DNA of 64,000 nucleotides from CAG-217 sp963638105 (GTDB lineage: Bacteria; Bacillota; Clostridia; Oscillospirales; Acutalibacteraceae), in contig CAVHPP010000005.1 in assembly GCA_963638105.1 (NCBI GenBank), forward strand, positions 40,125 through 104,124, in the 5' to 3' direction. Each line of letters opens with the position of its first letter. The first letter of the stretch is position 1. Below, piece by piece: positions 45,096 to 53,535 of the stretch. Both the position numbers and the translations under genes were made by a program. The notes beneath the pieces are model-generated. The model was not told where the DNA came from, did not search any database, and saw only the letters and a list, made by a program, of their open reading frames with translations.

Positions 45096-45125
45096 GAGCA
45101 CCTCTTTTGAGGTGCTCTTTTTTAT
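45096..45125 (+). terminator. Terminator after tsf
   Basis: AGAGCACCTC (45096-45105), TTTT loop, GAGGTGCTCT (45110-45119), then a T run. A second, weaker hairpin with AAGCGC/GCGCTT and seven Ts follows at about 45160-45187. Confidence 0.93.
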
Positions 45126-45239
45126 GTGTGTTTTCTTTTATTATTCGATGATCAAAAGCGCCCGGTATGCCCGAGCGCTTTTTTTGTGTGGATTGGCGTG
45201 GGGACGAACTCGCCTTGATTTTTACTATACAAATTTTGA

Positions 45240-45422
45240 CGATCGGTAGACCTTTCCCAAGTGATCGAGAGCCTGCGCCGCCATGGCTTTTTAATTTACG
45301 AGCAAATGGAGTCGCAGGAGATCGAGTGCGCGTTTTTGCGGCGATATAATCAAATTTACCCGGAAAAGCCGCTGCGTCTGCCCGGCAGTCCGGTGCTGAT
45401 GTTAGCGGTGCGCCGGGAATAG
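45240..45422 (+). pseudogene. 3' remnant of a class I SAM-dependent methyltransferase
   Basis: A 60-codon open frame with no start codon or ribosome site encodes a tail that resembles the end of small class I methyltransferases: ESLRRHGFLIYEQMES near the middle and LMLAVRRE at the stop. An in-frame TGA at 45237 closes it upstream, and the preceding bases are terminator sequence. The N-terminal SAM-binding part is gone. I read it as the decayed end of a gene once placed between tsf and pyrH. The match is by eye and moderate. Confidence 0.5.
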
Positions 45423-45425
45423 CGG

Positions 45426-45454
45426 TTGCAATAACAAGTAAAATATGGTATAAT
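45426..45454 (+). promoter_or_regulatory. Sigma-A promoter of the secreted MBL-fold gene
   Basis: TTGCAA (45426-45431), a 17-base spacer and perfect TATAAT (45449-45454), 38 bases before the chosen ATG. The -35 begins four bases after the methyltransferase remnant's stop. Confidence 0.88.
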
Positions 45455-45492
45455 GAAATGAAATCTAATACAAAGAAATGAAGGGCGACGGA

Positions 45493-47151
45493 ATGAGAAA
45501 TTTTGGCAGTATAATATGCAGCGCTTTGCTGCTTTTGGGGCTGACGGTAGGCAGTTCAGCGGTGGCCAATGCGGCGCAGCCGTCCATGACGGTCACTTTT
45601 ATTGATTGTGATCAGGGCGACAGTATTTTGGTGGAAAGCAACGGGCATCGAATGTTGGTGGATGGAGGCAAGGCTGTGCATGCCCAAGCAGTAGAGGATT
45701 GCCTGCGCAGCAAATCCATTTCTACCTTGGATTATGTGGTGGCCAGCCACCCGGACGAGGACCATATTGGCGGGCTGCCCCAAATTTATGACCGCTTTCA
45801 GGTAAATTATTCTTATTATTCACCATACAAGACCAACACAAAGTGTTACAAGAAATATCTCTCTGCTATCAAAAATGAACCCGGTAGCCAAACGGCGAAT
45901 CCGGCTGTGGACACCCGGTTTCAGGTAGGCAGTGCCACAGTGCAGGTACTCAGTGACGGCACAGGGGCAGAGAATGCCAATGACGCGTCCCTGGTGCTGA
46001 AAGTGCAGTGCGGCACCCGCTCCTTGCTGCTCACCGGTGATATTTCGTCCGCGGTGGAGCAGTCGCTGGTTAACAGCGGTGCAGATCTGCAAACGGATAT
46101 TCTGAAGGTAGCGCACCATGGCTCCGCCGGGTCTTCCTCTGCCTCCTTCCTGGCAGAAGCTGCACCGAAGTATGCGGCCATTTCCGTAGGGGCAGGGAAC
46201 AGTTATGGTCACCCCACAGCTCAGGCTTTGCAGCGATTGCAGGCGGTTAAGGCCAAAATTTATCGAACAGATCAAATGGGTACCATTCAGATGCAGGTGC
46301 AAAACAGTGCAATTCAGGCCACAACCCAAAAAGGCAGCGCTGCCGTGTGCAAGCATACGACCACAAAGAATGTTACAAAAACCACGCCGGCATCTTTTAA
46401 CGGAGATGGTTGCGTGCAAACCAGCGCGGTCTGTGCGGCTTGCGGTTACACTAAGGTCACTTCCGCTGCAAAGATTGCTAAGGTGTCAGCGCCCAAGTTG
46501 GCAAAGACGGTTTATACTTATAACGGCAAGGTGCAAAAACCGGCGGTGACCGTGAAAGACAGTACCGGCAAGCAGTTAAAAGCCGATGTTGATTACACGG
46601 TGACTTACCCCAAAGGGCGCAAAGCCGTTGGCCGCTACGGCGTACAGGTGAAGCTGAAGGGCAAGTACAAGGGCTCGCGCACTGTGTACTTCACCATCAA
46701 GCCCAAGGGCACCACGGTCAGCAAAGTGACTGCCGGGAAAAAGAAGCTCACCGTAACTTGGAAAAAGCAGACCGCCCAAACCTCCGGGTATCAAATACAG
46801 TACAGTACCTCGTCGAACTTTAAGAACGCCAAGACGGTAACGATCGGCAAAAACAGCACCACCAAAAAGACTGTTACCGGGCTGAAAAGCGGCAAAAAAT
46901 ACTATGTGCGCGTGCGCACCTATAAGACGGTGAAAACCGGTGATAAGAGCACCAAATATTACAGCAACTGGAGCAAATCGAAGAACACCGGCAGCGCAAA
47001 GAAATCGGCGCCAAAGGGGAATACGGTGTATGTTTCGCCCACCGGCAAGAAGTATCATTATACAAAAAGCTGCGCCGGAAAGCACCCCATTAAAACCACG
47101 CTGAAAGAGGCAAAAAAGAACCATACGCCCTGCAAAAAATGTGCCATGTGA
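45493..47151 (+). CDS. Secreted ComEC-like metallo-beta-lactamase-fold protein
   Basis: This protein of about 552 residues has a signal peptide (about 1-28, ANAAQ). The MBL-fold domain (about 30-285) has TFIDCDQGDSILV, HPDEDH (86-91) and VAHHGSAGSS, as in the C-terminal nuclease-like domain of ComEC. A region with four Cys/His follows, then an Ig-like module and a fibronectin III-like module (KKLTVTWKKQ). A Lys-rich end carries HYTKSCAG and CKKC, a small metal-ribbon type tail. The ATG at 45493 has AAGG upstream; another ATG 15 bases earlier lacks a site. It could be an extracellular nuclease or phosphodiesterase; its own promoter makes it a single unit. Confidence 0.8.
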   Translation: MRNFGSIICSALLLLGLTVGSSAVANAAQPSMTVTFIDCDQGDSILVESNGHRMLVDGGKAVHAQAVEDCLRSKSISTLDYVVASHPDEDHIGGLPQIYDRFQVNYSYYSPYKTNTKCYKKYLSAIKNEPGSQTANPAVDTRFQVGSATVQVLSDGTGAENANDASLVLKVQCGTRSLLLTGDISSAVEQSLVNSGADLQTDILKVAHHGSAGSSSASFLAEAAPKYAAISVGAGNSYGHPTAQALQRLQAVKAKIYRTDQMGTIQMQVQNSAIQATTQKGSAAVCKHTTTKNVTKTTPASFNGDGCVQTSAVCAACGYTKVTSAAKIAKVSAPKLAKTVYTYNGKVQKPAVTVKDSTGKQLKADVDYTVTYPKGRKAVGRYGVQVKLKGKYKGSRTVYFTIKPKGTTVSKVTAGKKKLTVTWKKQTAQTSGYQIQYSTSSNFKNAKTVTIGKNSTTKKTVTGLKSGKKYYVRVRTYKTVKTGDKSTKYYSNWSKSKNTGSAKKSAPKGNTVYVSPTGKKYHYTKSCAGKHPIKTTLKEAKKNHTPCKKCAM

Positions 47152-47200
47152 TTTGGCGGATCAAAATTCTGTGCGCTTTTGCCACCGTTGTCCAAAATCT

Positions 47201-47228
47201 GCTCCCGCCTTGCATAGGCGGGAGCTTT
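47201..47228 (+). terminator. Terminator whose loop carries the next promoter's -35
   Basis: GCTCCCGCC (47201-47209) pairs perfectly with GGCGGGAGC (47217-47225), followed by TTTGT. The T run is short. Confidence 0.75.
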
Positions 47229-47238
47229 GTGGTATGAT
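47210..47238 (+). promoter_or_regulatory. Promoter of the leucine-rich repeat gene
   Basis: TTGCAT (47210-47215) lies in the loop of the hairpin above. A 17-base spacer leads to TATGAT (47233-47238). The start codon is 66 bases downstream. Confidence 0.75.
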
Positions 47239-47304
47239 GAAAGTAGAGGCGTTTGCACTTGTGCGTGCAGACGGCGGTTCTATGCTTTTTTTGGAGGATT
47301 GAGC

Positions 47305-49155
47305 ATGAAAAAATGGCTATCTGTGATATTAAGTATCGTCATGCTGTGCACCATGCTGGGCGGCGGCGCGTCTTTTGCCTTTGCGGCAACGGAGGCCACC
47401 AGCGGCAGCTGCGGCGATAATATTAAATATAATATCGACACCGGCACCGGGGTGTTGACCCTTACCGGCAGCGGCGCCACCAATAACTATTCCAATATGA
47501 CTGTTAACTTTGGCTCCTCTGTAAAGCGCTGCCCTTGGTACAATTCCCGCGACTCTATTAAGCGGGTGGTGATCAGCGAGGGCGTGACGGTGTTGGGTAA
47601 CTTTCTGTTTTTTGAGATGACCTCTGTTCAAACGGTGATTTTGCCCTCTACCATTACGGAGGTGAACCGTTATGCCTTTGCAGGGTGTACGGCACTGTCC
47701 GCCGTCAATTTACAGGATACCAAAATTACCAAGATCGGTATGAACGCCTTTGAGAACGACACCAAATTTACAACTTTGCGTTTGCCGGAGACTTTAACGG
47801 AGATTGGCGATTTTGCGTTTCGCAAGGCGGGGATCAACAGCGTAACTTTCCCGGAGAAGTGTACCAAGATCGGCATTTCCGCTTTTGCCGGCTGCAAATT
47901 TGTGACCCTGGTTTTGCCGGAGAAGATCACTTCCGTTGGTACCACCGCCTTCTCCGACAACAGCTTTTTGCTGGATGTGTTTGTGGAGAATCCGAACTTG
48001 AATTACGGCACGCTGGATCCTTTTGCCAACTGCCAGTCCTCACTGACTTTCCATGCTACCGGCGGCTCTACCACCCAGGCGTATGCGGAGAAAAAGGGAT
48101 ACAAATTTGTTGCAACGGACAGCGAATGCGACCACGCGGAAACGTATACAGTGGTAACCCAGGAGCCCACCTGTACCGCCAAGGGCAAGCAGGATGTGTA
48201 CTGCTCCAAGTGCCTGAAATATTTGCGCACCGAGGATATTGCTGCTACCGGTCATGATCTGCAAGTGATCCAAACCGACGATCAATCCGAGAAAAACGGC
48301 CATATTTTTGAATACCTGCGCTGTGCCAAGTGTAACGATGAGAGCACGGACACCATTCGTACCACCCATGTGCGGGACGAGGATGGCAACTATGTGTGGA
48401 AAGACGGCTGTTATACGGACACGGTGCTGACCGAGCCTGGCTGTACCACCACCGGGCGACTGATCCGTCGCTGCACGGTGGAGGAGCCCACCAAGAACAG
48501 CAAGTGCACCGCACTGCAATATATCAACATTCCCGCACCGGGTCATACGGTAAAGGAGTGGACGGTGGTTGTACCTGCCACCTGTACCACGGATGGCCAA
48601 AAGACCGGTGTGTGCACCGTGTGCCACCAAAGCATTGCAGAGAGTATTCCCGCCGGGCACGATTATCAGTGCACCGAGGGTGAAACAGACGCCACCGGTC
48701 ACCGGATCGATACGTATGTTTGCAGCGTGTGCAATGACACTTACACCACCCAGGTTCATGTGGAATGGGTGGACGGTTACTATGATACCCGGGTGATTGC
48801 CCAGGCCAGCTGTCTAATGACCGGTTCCTCTGTTGACACCTGCCGCTATTGCAAGACTACGCGCACCAATGTGGTGCCGGCCTATGGGCACGACTTTCGG
48901 TTTACCGGCTGCGACGGCACCAACTGCACCTATAAGTGTAGCCGCTGCACCACTACGCGTACCAATACCCTTGCCAATGTGGCCAATTATTTCTTTGACA
49001 ATATGGGCCGTACGGCGGACAAACTGATGGGATACTATTACGATGTGAATAATGACGGCTATGTGAACCTGCGGGACTATGTGCTGATTCAGCGATTTCA
49101 AGCCGGGATCGGTTTGACCCAACCGGAGCCGGAGACACCGGAGACCACAGGATAG
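47305..49155 (+). CDS. Secreted BspA-type leucine-rich repeat protein with Cys-rich repeats and dockerin-like end
   Basis: This protein of about 616 residues has a signal peptide (1-28). About six BspA-type LRR_5 units follow (about 75-270, for example LPETLTEIGDFAFRKAG). A region of CxxC-containing repeats of 50-80 residues comes next (about 285-560: CSKCLKYL, CAKCND, CTVCHQS, CSVCND, CRYCKT), each ending near GH. Near the C-terminus a single DVNNDGYVNLRDYVLIQRF segment looks like one calcium-binding half of a type I dockerin. The ATG at 47305 has GGAGG upstream. It is likely a surface or extracellular binding protein; the ligand is unknown. Confidence 0.82.
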   Translation: MKKWLSVILSIVMLCTMLGGGASFAFAATEATSGSCGDNIKYNIDTGTGVLTLTGSGATNNYSNMTVNFGSSVKRCPWYNSRDSIKRVVISEGVTVLGNFLFFEMTSVQTVILPSTITEVNRYAFAGCTALSAVNLQDTKITKIGMNAFENDTKFTTLRLPETLTEIGDFAFRKAGINSVTFPEKCTKIGISAFAGCKFVTLVLPEKITSVGTTAFSDNSFLLDVFVENPNLNYGTLDPFANCQSSLTFHATGGSTTQAYAEKKGYKFVATDSECDHAETYTVVTQEPTCTAKGKQDVYCSKCLKYLRTEDIAATGHDLQVIQTDDQSEKNGHIFEYLRCAKCNDESTDTIRTTHVRDEDGNYVWKDGCYTDTVLTEPGCTTTGRLIRRCTVEEPTKNSKCTALQYINIPAPGHTVKEWTVVVPATCTTDGQKTGVCTVCHQSIAESIPAGHDYQCTEGETDATGHRIDTYVCSVCNDTYTTQVHVEWVDGYYDTRVIAQASCLMTGSSVDTCRYCKTTRTNVVPAYGHDFRFTGCDGTNCTYKCSRCTTTRTNTLANVANYFFDNMGRTADKLMGYYYDVNNDGYVNLRDYVLIQRFQAGIGLTQPEPETPETTG

Positions 49156-49170
49156 GAAGCCTTTATTTTG

Positions 49171-49209
49171 ACAGACGGAAGACACTTGGTCTTTCGTCTG
49201 TTTTTTTTG
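49171..49209 (+). terminator. Terminator after the leucine-rich repeat gene
   Basis: ACAGACGGAAGAC (49171-49183) pairs with GTCTTTCGTCTGT (49189-49201) with one mismatch, then a run of eight or more Ts. Confidence 0.92.
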
Positions 49210-49238
49210 CCTGTTTTTCCTAAAATTCAGAAATTCTA

Positions 49239-49267
49239 TTTACTTTATGCTAAAAATATATTAAGAT
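49239..49267 (+). promoter_or_regulatory. Promoter of the pyrH-polC operon
   Basis: TTTACT (49239-49244), a 17-base spacer and TAAGAT (49262-49267), about 80 bases before pyrH. Confidence 0.7.
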
Positions 49268-49345
49268 ATAGAGGACAGTGAGCAAGTGTGTACACAGGCT
49301 TGTTTGTCGCCTGTGGCGCTTGCTGAAACGGCGGAGGTAAAAAGT

Positions 49346-50062
49346 ATGGCAACAGCATATAAACGGATTTTATTAAAGCTCAGCGGCGAAGTGCTGGCCG
49401 GCGAAAAAGGCACCGGGATTGACAACGACACGGTGGTTAAGATTTGCACGTCGGTAAAGAAAGTAGCCGACCTGGGCGTGGAAGTCGGCATTGTGGTGGG
49501 CGGCGGCAACTTTTGGCGCGGCCGCTCCAGCGAACATATGGATCGTACCCGTGCGGACCATATCGGTATGTTGGCAACGGCAATGAATGCGCTGGCTCTG
49601 TGCGACGCTTTAGAGCAGCTGGGCGCCAATGTGCGGGTACAGACGGCCATTGAAATGCGCCAGATTGCAGAGCCTTATATTCGCAACCGTGCCATTCGTC
49701 ACTTTGAAAAGGGGCGGATTGTGATTTTTGGCTGCGGCACCGGCTCTCCGTTCTTCTCCACAGACACGGCAGCGGCGCTGCGGGCGGTGGAGATCAATGC
49801 AGATGCACTGCTCAAGGGCACCAATGTGGACGGCGTGTACGATAAGGATCCCAATAAATTCGCAGACGCTGTAAAGTACGATCAGGTGACCTTTAAGGAA
49901 GTCATTAACCGGGATCTGAAGGTGATGGATTCTACTGCCTTTAGCCTGTGTAAGGATAACGATATGTCCATTTTGGTGTTCAATCTGGACGATCCGGAGA
50001 ATGTGGTGCGTGCTGTCTCCGGCGAAAAGATCGGCACGCTTGTATCTAACGAAGAGAGGTAA
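49346..50062 (+). CDS. pyrH: UMP kinase
   Basis: This 238-residue amino-acid-kinase-fold enzyme converts UMP to UDP. It has RILLKLSGEVLAG, VVGGGNFWRGR and GTGSPFFSTDTAAALRA, all invariant PyrH blocks. The ATG at 49346 has GGAGG upstream; the frame is open 60 bases further up but without a ribosome site. The end is six bases from frr, the usual neighbour. Confidence 0.97.
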   Translation: MATAYKRILLKLSGEVLAGEKGTGIDNDTVVKICTSVKKVADLGVEVGIVVGGGNFWRGRSSEHMDRTRADHIGMLATAMNALALCDALEQLGANVRVQTAIEMRQIAEPYIRNRAIRHFEKGRIVIFGCGTGSPFFSTDTAAALRAVEINADALLKGTNVDGVYDKDPNKFADAVKYDQVTFKEVINRDLKVMDSTAFSLCKDNDMSILVFNLDDPENVVRAVSGEKIGTLVSNEER

Positions 50063-50068
50063 AGAAAG

Positions 50069-50629
50069 ATGGAATTGACCGAACTGTACACCAATGCGAA
50101 AGCGAAAATGGAAAAGTGTATGACTTCCCTGGAGCGTGACTTTTCCGCCGTGCGTGCCGGCCGTGCCAATCCCGCCGTACTGGATAAGGTGATGGTGGAT
50201 TACTACGGCGTGCCCACCCCCATTAACCAAATGGCCGCTATCAGCGTGCCGGAGGCCAGAATGTTGGTGATCCAGCCCTGGGACGCCTCCACACTCAAGG
50301 AGATTGAAAAGGCTATTAACACCTCTGACATCGGCATTAACCCGCAGAATGACGGCAAGGTCATTCGTTTGGCGTTTCCCCAGCTGACGGAGGAGCACCG
50401 TCGGGAGCTGACCAAAGACATCTCCAAGCGGGGCGAGGAGGCTAAGGTGGCCATCCGCAATGTGCGCCGTGACTTTATGGATGAGCTGAAAAAGATGAAG
50501 AAAAACAGTGAGATCACCGAGGACGATCTGCGGGACGGCGAGGAGCAGTTGCAGAAGATCACCGATGATTATGTGAAGCAGGCAGAGACTGCTGCCAAGA
50601 AAAAAGAGCAGGAAGTGCTGTCTATCTAA
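50069..50629 (+). CDS. frr: Ribosome recycling factor
   Basis: This 186-residue factor splits post-termination ribosomes with EF-G. It has FSAVRAGRANPAVLDKV, DYYGVPTPINQMA and RVRRDFMDELKK-like helices, and the length is exactly the family norm. It sits between pyrH and uppS as in most Firmicutes. The 135-base gap after it contains a hairpin but no clear promoter. Confidence 0.97.
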   Translation: MELTELYTNAKAKMEKCMTSLERDFSAVRAGRANPAVLDKVMVDYYGVPTPINQMAAISVPEARMLVIQPWDASTLKEIEKAINTSDIGINPQNDGKVIRLAFPQLTEEHRRELTKDISKRGEEAKVAIRNVRRDFMDELKKMKKNSEITEDDLRDGEEQLQKITDDYVKQAETAAKKKEQEVLSI

Positions 50630-50639
50630 CCAATAGCTA

Positions 50640-50666
50640 AAGAAAATGGGGGCGCCCTGTTTTCTT
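50640..50666 (+). other. Hairpin in the frr-uppS gap
   Basis: AAGAAAA (50640-50646) pairs with TTTTCTT (50660-50666), with a GC-rich inner part. It is not followed by a T run, so it is more likely a processing or stability element than a terminator. The rest of the gap (to 50764) holds a short GGGC/GCCC hairpin and the uppS ribosome site. Confidence 0.45.
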
Positions 50667-50764
50667 ACTTGAAGGAGGGCGGTTGCCGGCGGCTGTGCGC
50701 AACAACAGGTTGTGTACGGCGACTGGGCATTCGCCCGTCTATGCGTTTTACGGGGAGGTCGCTT

Positions 50765-51496
50765 ATGGCGCTGTTTAACAAAAAAAGTGCTGCACCGCAG
50801 CAGAAAAGCGCGGATTTTGCCCTGCTGCCCAACCATGTGGGCATTATCATGGACGGCAACGGTCGTTGGGCCAAAAAGCGGGGCCTGCCCCGTTCCGCCG
50901 GGCATAAGGCGGGGGCTGAGGTGTTCCGCACGATTTCTAAGGCTTGCGGGCGTATCGGCATTCCTTATGTGACTTTTTATGCTTTCTCTACTGAAAATTG
51001 GAAGCGGTCGCCGGAGGAAGTGGACGCCCTGATGCGGCTTTTTAAGGATTATTTGCTGGAGGCGCAGGCAGACATTAGCCAGGCCGGTAATATCCGCTTA
51101 AAGTTTATCGGCTCCAGAAAGGGGATCAGCGACGAGCTGTTGCAGCTGATGGACCAGGGCGAGCGGGACACCGCCGCCAACACCGGTACTACGGTGTATG
51201 TGGCCATCAACTACGGCGGCCGCCAGGAGATCGTACAGGCGGTGAACCGGGCGCTGCAAAGCGGCAAGCGGGAGATCACCATGGACGATATATCCGCCAA
51301 TGTATATACGGTGCCGGATTGCGATTTGGTAATTCGTCCCAGCGGCGAGCAGCGGCTGTCCAACTTCCTGCTGTGGCAGGCGGCGTACAGCGAGTTTTGG
51401 TACAGCGATGTGCTGTGGCCGGACTTTACGGAGCAGGACCTGGCCGAAGCGCTTCATGCCTATGAGAATAGAAACCGTCGTTTCGGCGGAAGATAA
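50765..51496 (+). CDS. uppS: Isoprenyl transferase (undecaprenyl diphosphate synthase)
   Basis: This 243-residue cis-prenyltransferase builds the C55 carrier used by wall and polysaccharide synthesis. The catalytic Asp30 is in IMDGNGRWAKKRG; FYAFSTENWKRS and RPSGEQRLSNFLLWQ are further signatures. The ATG at 50765 has GGGGAGG upstream; an open frame reaching back 96 bases is not conserved and crosses the hairpin region. It feeds the glycan operon at the start of this window. Confidence 0.95.
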   Translation: MALFNKKSAAPQQKSADFALLPNHVGIIMDGNGRWAKKRGLPRSAGHKAGAEVFRTISKACGRIGIPYVTFYAFSTENWKRSPEEVDALMRLFKDYLLEAQADISQAGNIRLKFIGSRKGISDELLQLMDQGERDTAANTGTTVYVAINYGGRQEIVQAVNRALQSGKREITMDDISANVYTVPDCDLVIRPSGEQRLSNFLLWQAAYSEFWYSDVLWPDFTEQDLAEALHAYENRNRRFGGR

Positions 51497-51508
51497 GAGG
51501 AGAAAAAG

Positions 51509-52378
51509 ATGAAACAGAGAGTGATTACCGCCGTGGTGCTGCTGGCGCTGCTGGCTGTGGTGGTGTGGCAGATCAATACCCCGGTGCTGGTGCTTGTGAT
51601 CGCCTTCCTGGCGGCTGTGGCAGCAAACGAAATTATGCGCTGCGCCAAGGTGGAGAACACCTTTATCCGTGTGGTGGCTACCGGCTATGCGGCCTGCGTG
51701 CCGTTCTTTGCCTCTGCCAAGGCGCTGACTCCCTGGGTCAGTGAGGCTGTGTGGGGCAAGGTGATTGGTGCGGTGCCCGGCGTGGTGTACCTGATCGCGC
51801 TGGTGCTGGTGCTATTCCTGGCTATGCTCAAGGGATACGCCTATACCACCTTTGAAGATGTGGCAGTGTCCGTTTTTGCCGGGGCGCTGGTGCCCTTTGG
51901 CTTTTCCGTTTTTATTCGGCTGCGGGATATGTTCCAAATCGAGCAGTTCGGTATTTATTTGATTTTCTACGGCCTGATCTGTGCTTTGGCAACGGACAGC
52001 GGTGCCCAGCTGGCAGGTATGGCCTTTGGCAAGCATAAGATGAGCCCTAACATTTCGCCGAAGAAAACGGTGGAGGGCGCCATCGGCGGCTTGATCTTTT
52101 CTTTGATTTTGAATGCGGTGGCCATTATTCTGTATAATCGGCTGGCGGACTTTAAGATGGACGAATTTGCCGTGACGGTGCTGCTGGCTGCGTGCCTGCC
52201 GGTATCGTTCCTGGGTATGATGGGCGACCTGTCCGCTTCCGTCCTTAAGCGCAATTTCGGCGTAAAGGACTTTGGCAAGATCTTTCCCGGCCACGGCGGG
52301 GTCATGGATCGGTTTGACTCCTCTATGTTCACTTTGCCGGTGACTTATGCGCTGGCACTGACTGTGTTTTCTAAGTAA
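51509..52378 (+). CDS. cdsA: Phosphatidate cytidylyltransferase
   Basis: This 289-residue membrane enzyme makes CDP-diacylglycerol for phospholipids. It has about seven hydrophobic segments, and the full C-terminal CdsA signature runs from SASVLKRNFGVKD to FPGHGGVMDRFDS. The ATG follows uppS by 12 bases with AGAGGAG upstream. It stands in the standard uppS-cdsA-dxr-rseP order. Confidence 0.95.
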   Translation: MKQRVITAVVLLALLAVVVWQINTPVLVLVIAFLAAVAANEIMRCAKVENTFIRVVATGYAACVPFFASAKALTPWVSEAVWGKVIGAVPGVVYLIALVLVLFLAMLKGYAYTTFEDVAVSVFAGALVPFGFSVFIRLRDMFQIEQFGIYLIFYGLICALATDSGAQLAGMAFGKHKMSPNISPKKTVEGAIGGLIFSLILNAVAIILYNRLADFKMDEFAVTVLLAACLPVSFLGMMGDLSASVLKRNFGVKDFGKIFPGHGGVMDRFDSSMFTLPVTYALALTVFSK

Positions 52379-52389
52379 GAGGTGACCTG

Positions 52390-53535
52390 ATGAAAGGAAT
52401 TGCTCTTTTAGGCTCTACCGGCTCTATCGGTACACAGAGCCTGGATGTTTGCCGTATGCACGGCTACCGGGTGGTATGCCTGACCGCTAACCGTCGTGTT
52501 GATTTGATGGAGACACAAATTCGGGAGTTTCGCCCGGATCTGGTGTCTATGATGGATCCGGTTGCGGCAGACGATCTGCGCACCCGGGTGGCTGATACGG
52601 GCACCAAGGTGCTGTCCGGTATGGACGGCCTGATCGAATGTGCTACCTACGCCGGGGCGGATACAGTGCTTAACGCCGTCGTGGGTATGGTAGGCTTGCA
52701 GCCCACACTGGCGGCCATTCAGGCCAAAAAGACCCTGGCGCTGGCGAATAAAGAAACGCTGGTGGCCGGCGGGCATTTGGTGACCAACACCGCCAAGGCC
52801 TATGGTGTGGATATTTTGCCGGTGGACAGCGAGCACTCCGCCATCTTCCAGTGCCTGCAAGGCAGCCCGGAAAAAGGCGCGGTGAAGAAGCTGATCTTAA
52901 CTGCTTCCGGCGGACCGTTCTTTGGTAAGACTTTGGCGGAATTGGAAAATGTGACGGCGGCGGACGCCTTAAAGCATCCCAACTGGGATATGGGTGCAAA
53001 AATTACCATTGACAGTGCTACCATGATGAACAAGGGGCTGGAATTTATTGAGGCCAAGTGGCTGTTTGATATGCCCATTGACGCCATTGACATTGTGGTG
53101 CACCGGGAGAGCGTGGTGCACTCTGCCATTGCATATCAGGACAATTCCGTCATCGCCCAGCTGGGCGTGCCGGACATGCGCATTCCCATTCAGTATGCAC
53201 TGACGTATCCCCGGCGCCTGCCCAGCCCGGTGCAGGAGCTGTCCCTTGTGGATTACGGCAAGCTGACTTTTTATGCGCCGGATTATGATACTTTCCGCTG
53301 TATCAATGTGTGCAAGGACGCCATTGCGGCGGGCGGTCTGCGCCCGGCCGCGGCCAATGGCGCCAATGAGGAGAGCGTACGGCTGTTCCTAAACGGTAAG
53401 ATCAAGTTTACAGACATTGCGGTGCTGAACCGGGCGGCTATGGAAGCGTGCCCCCAGGTGGCGGATTACACCCTGGATGATGTTTTGCAGGCCGATCGCG
53501 CGGCCAGAGATTATGTGATTGAGGCGGTTTCGTGA
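52390..53535 (+). CDS. dxr: 1-deoxy-D-xylulose 5-phosphate reductoisomerase
   Basis: This 381-residue NADPH enzyme of the MEP isoprenoid pathway has the NADPH motif LLGSTGSIGTQSL, the metal/substrate block PVDSEHSAIFQCL and ITASGGPF-like LTASGGPFFG. The stop overlaps the rseP GTG by four bases. With ispG in the same operon it supplies isopentenyl diphosphate for uppS. Confidence 0.96.
   Translation: MKGIALLGSTGSIGTQSLDVCRMHGYRVVCLTANRRVDLMETQIREFRPDLVSMMDPVAADDLRTRVADTGTKVLSGMDGLIECATYAGADTVLNAVVGMVGLQPTLAAIQAKKTLALANKETLVAGGHLVTNTAKAYGVDILPVDSEHSAIFQCLQGSPEKGAVKKLILTASGGPFFGKTLAELENVTAADALKHPNWDMGAKITIDSATMMNKGLEFIEAKWLFDMPIDAIDIVVHRESVVHSAIAYQDNSVIAQLGVPDMRIPIQYALTYPRRLPSPVQELSLVDYGKLTFYAPDYDTFRCINVCKDAIAAGGLRPAAANGANEESVRLFLNGKIKFTDIAVLNRAAMEACPQVADYTLDDVLQADRAARDYVIEAVS

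Noticed and set aside
47880..48960. Possible DNA repeat array in the leucine-rich repeat gene
   Set aside because: The repetition is at protein level (CxxC and GH units) with diverged DNA; it is not a CRISPR or tandem DNA repeat.
50669..50764. N-terminal extension of uppS through the gap
   Set aside because: The open stretch has no family similarity, and the ATG at 50765 has a strong ribosome site and gives the normal length.
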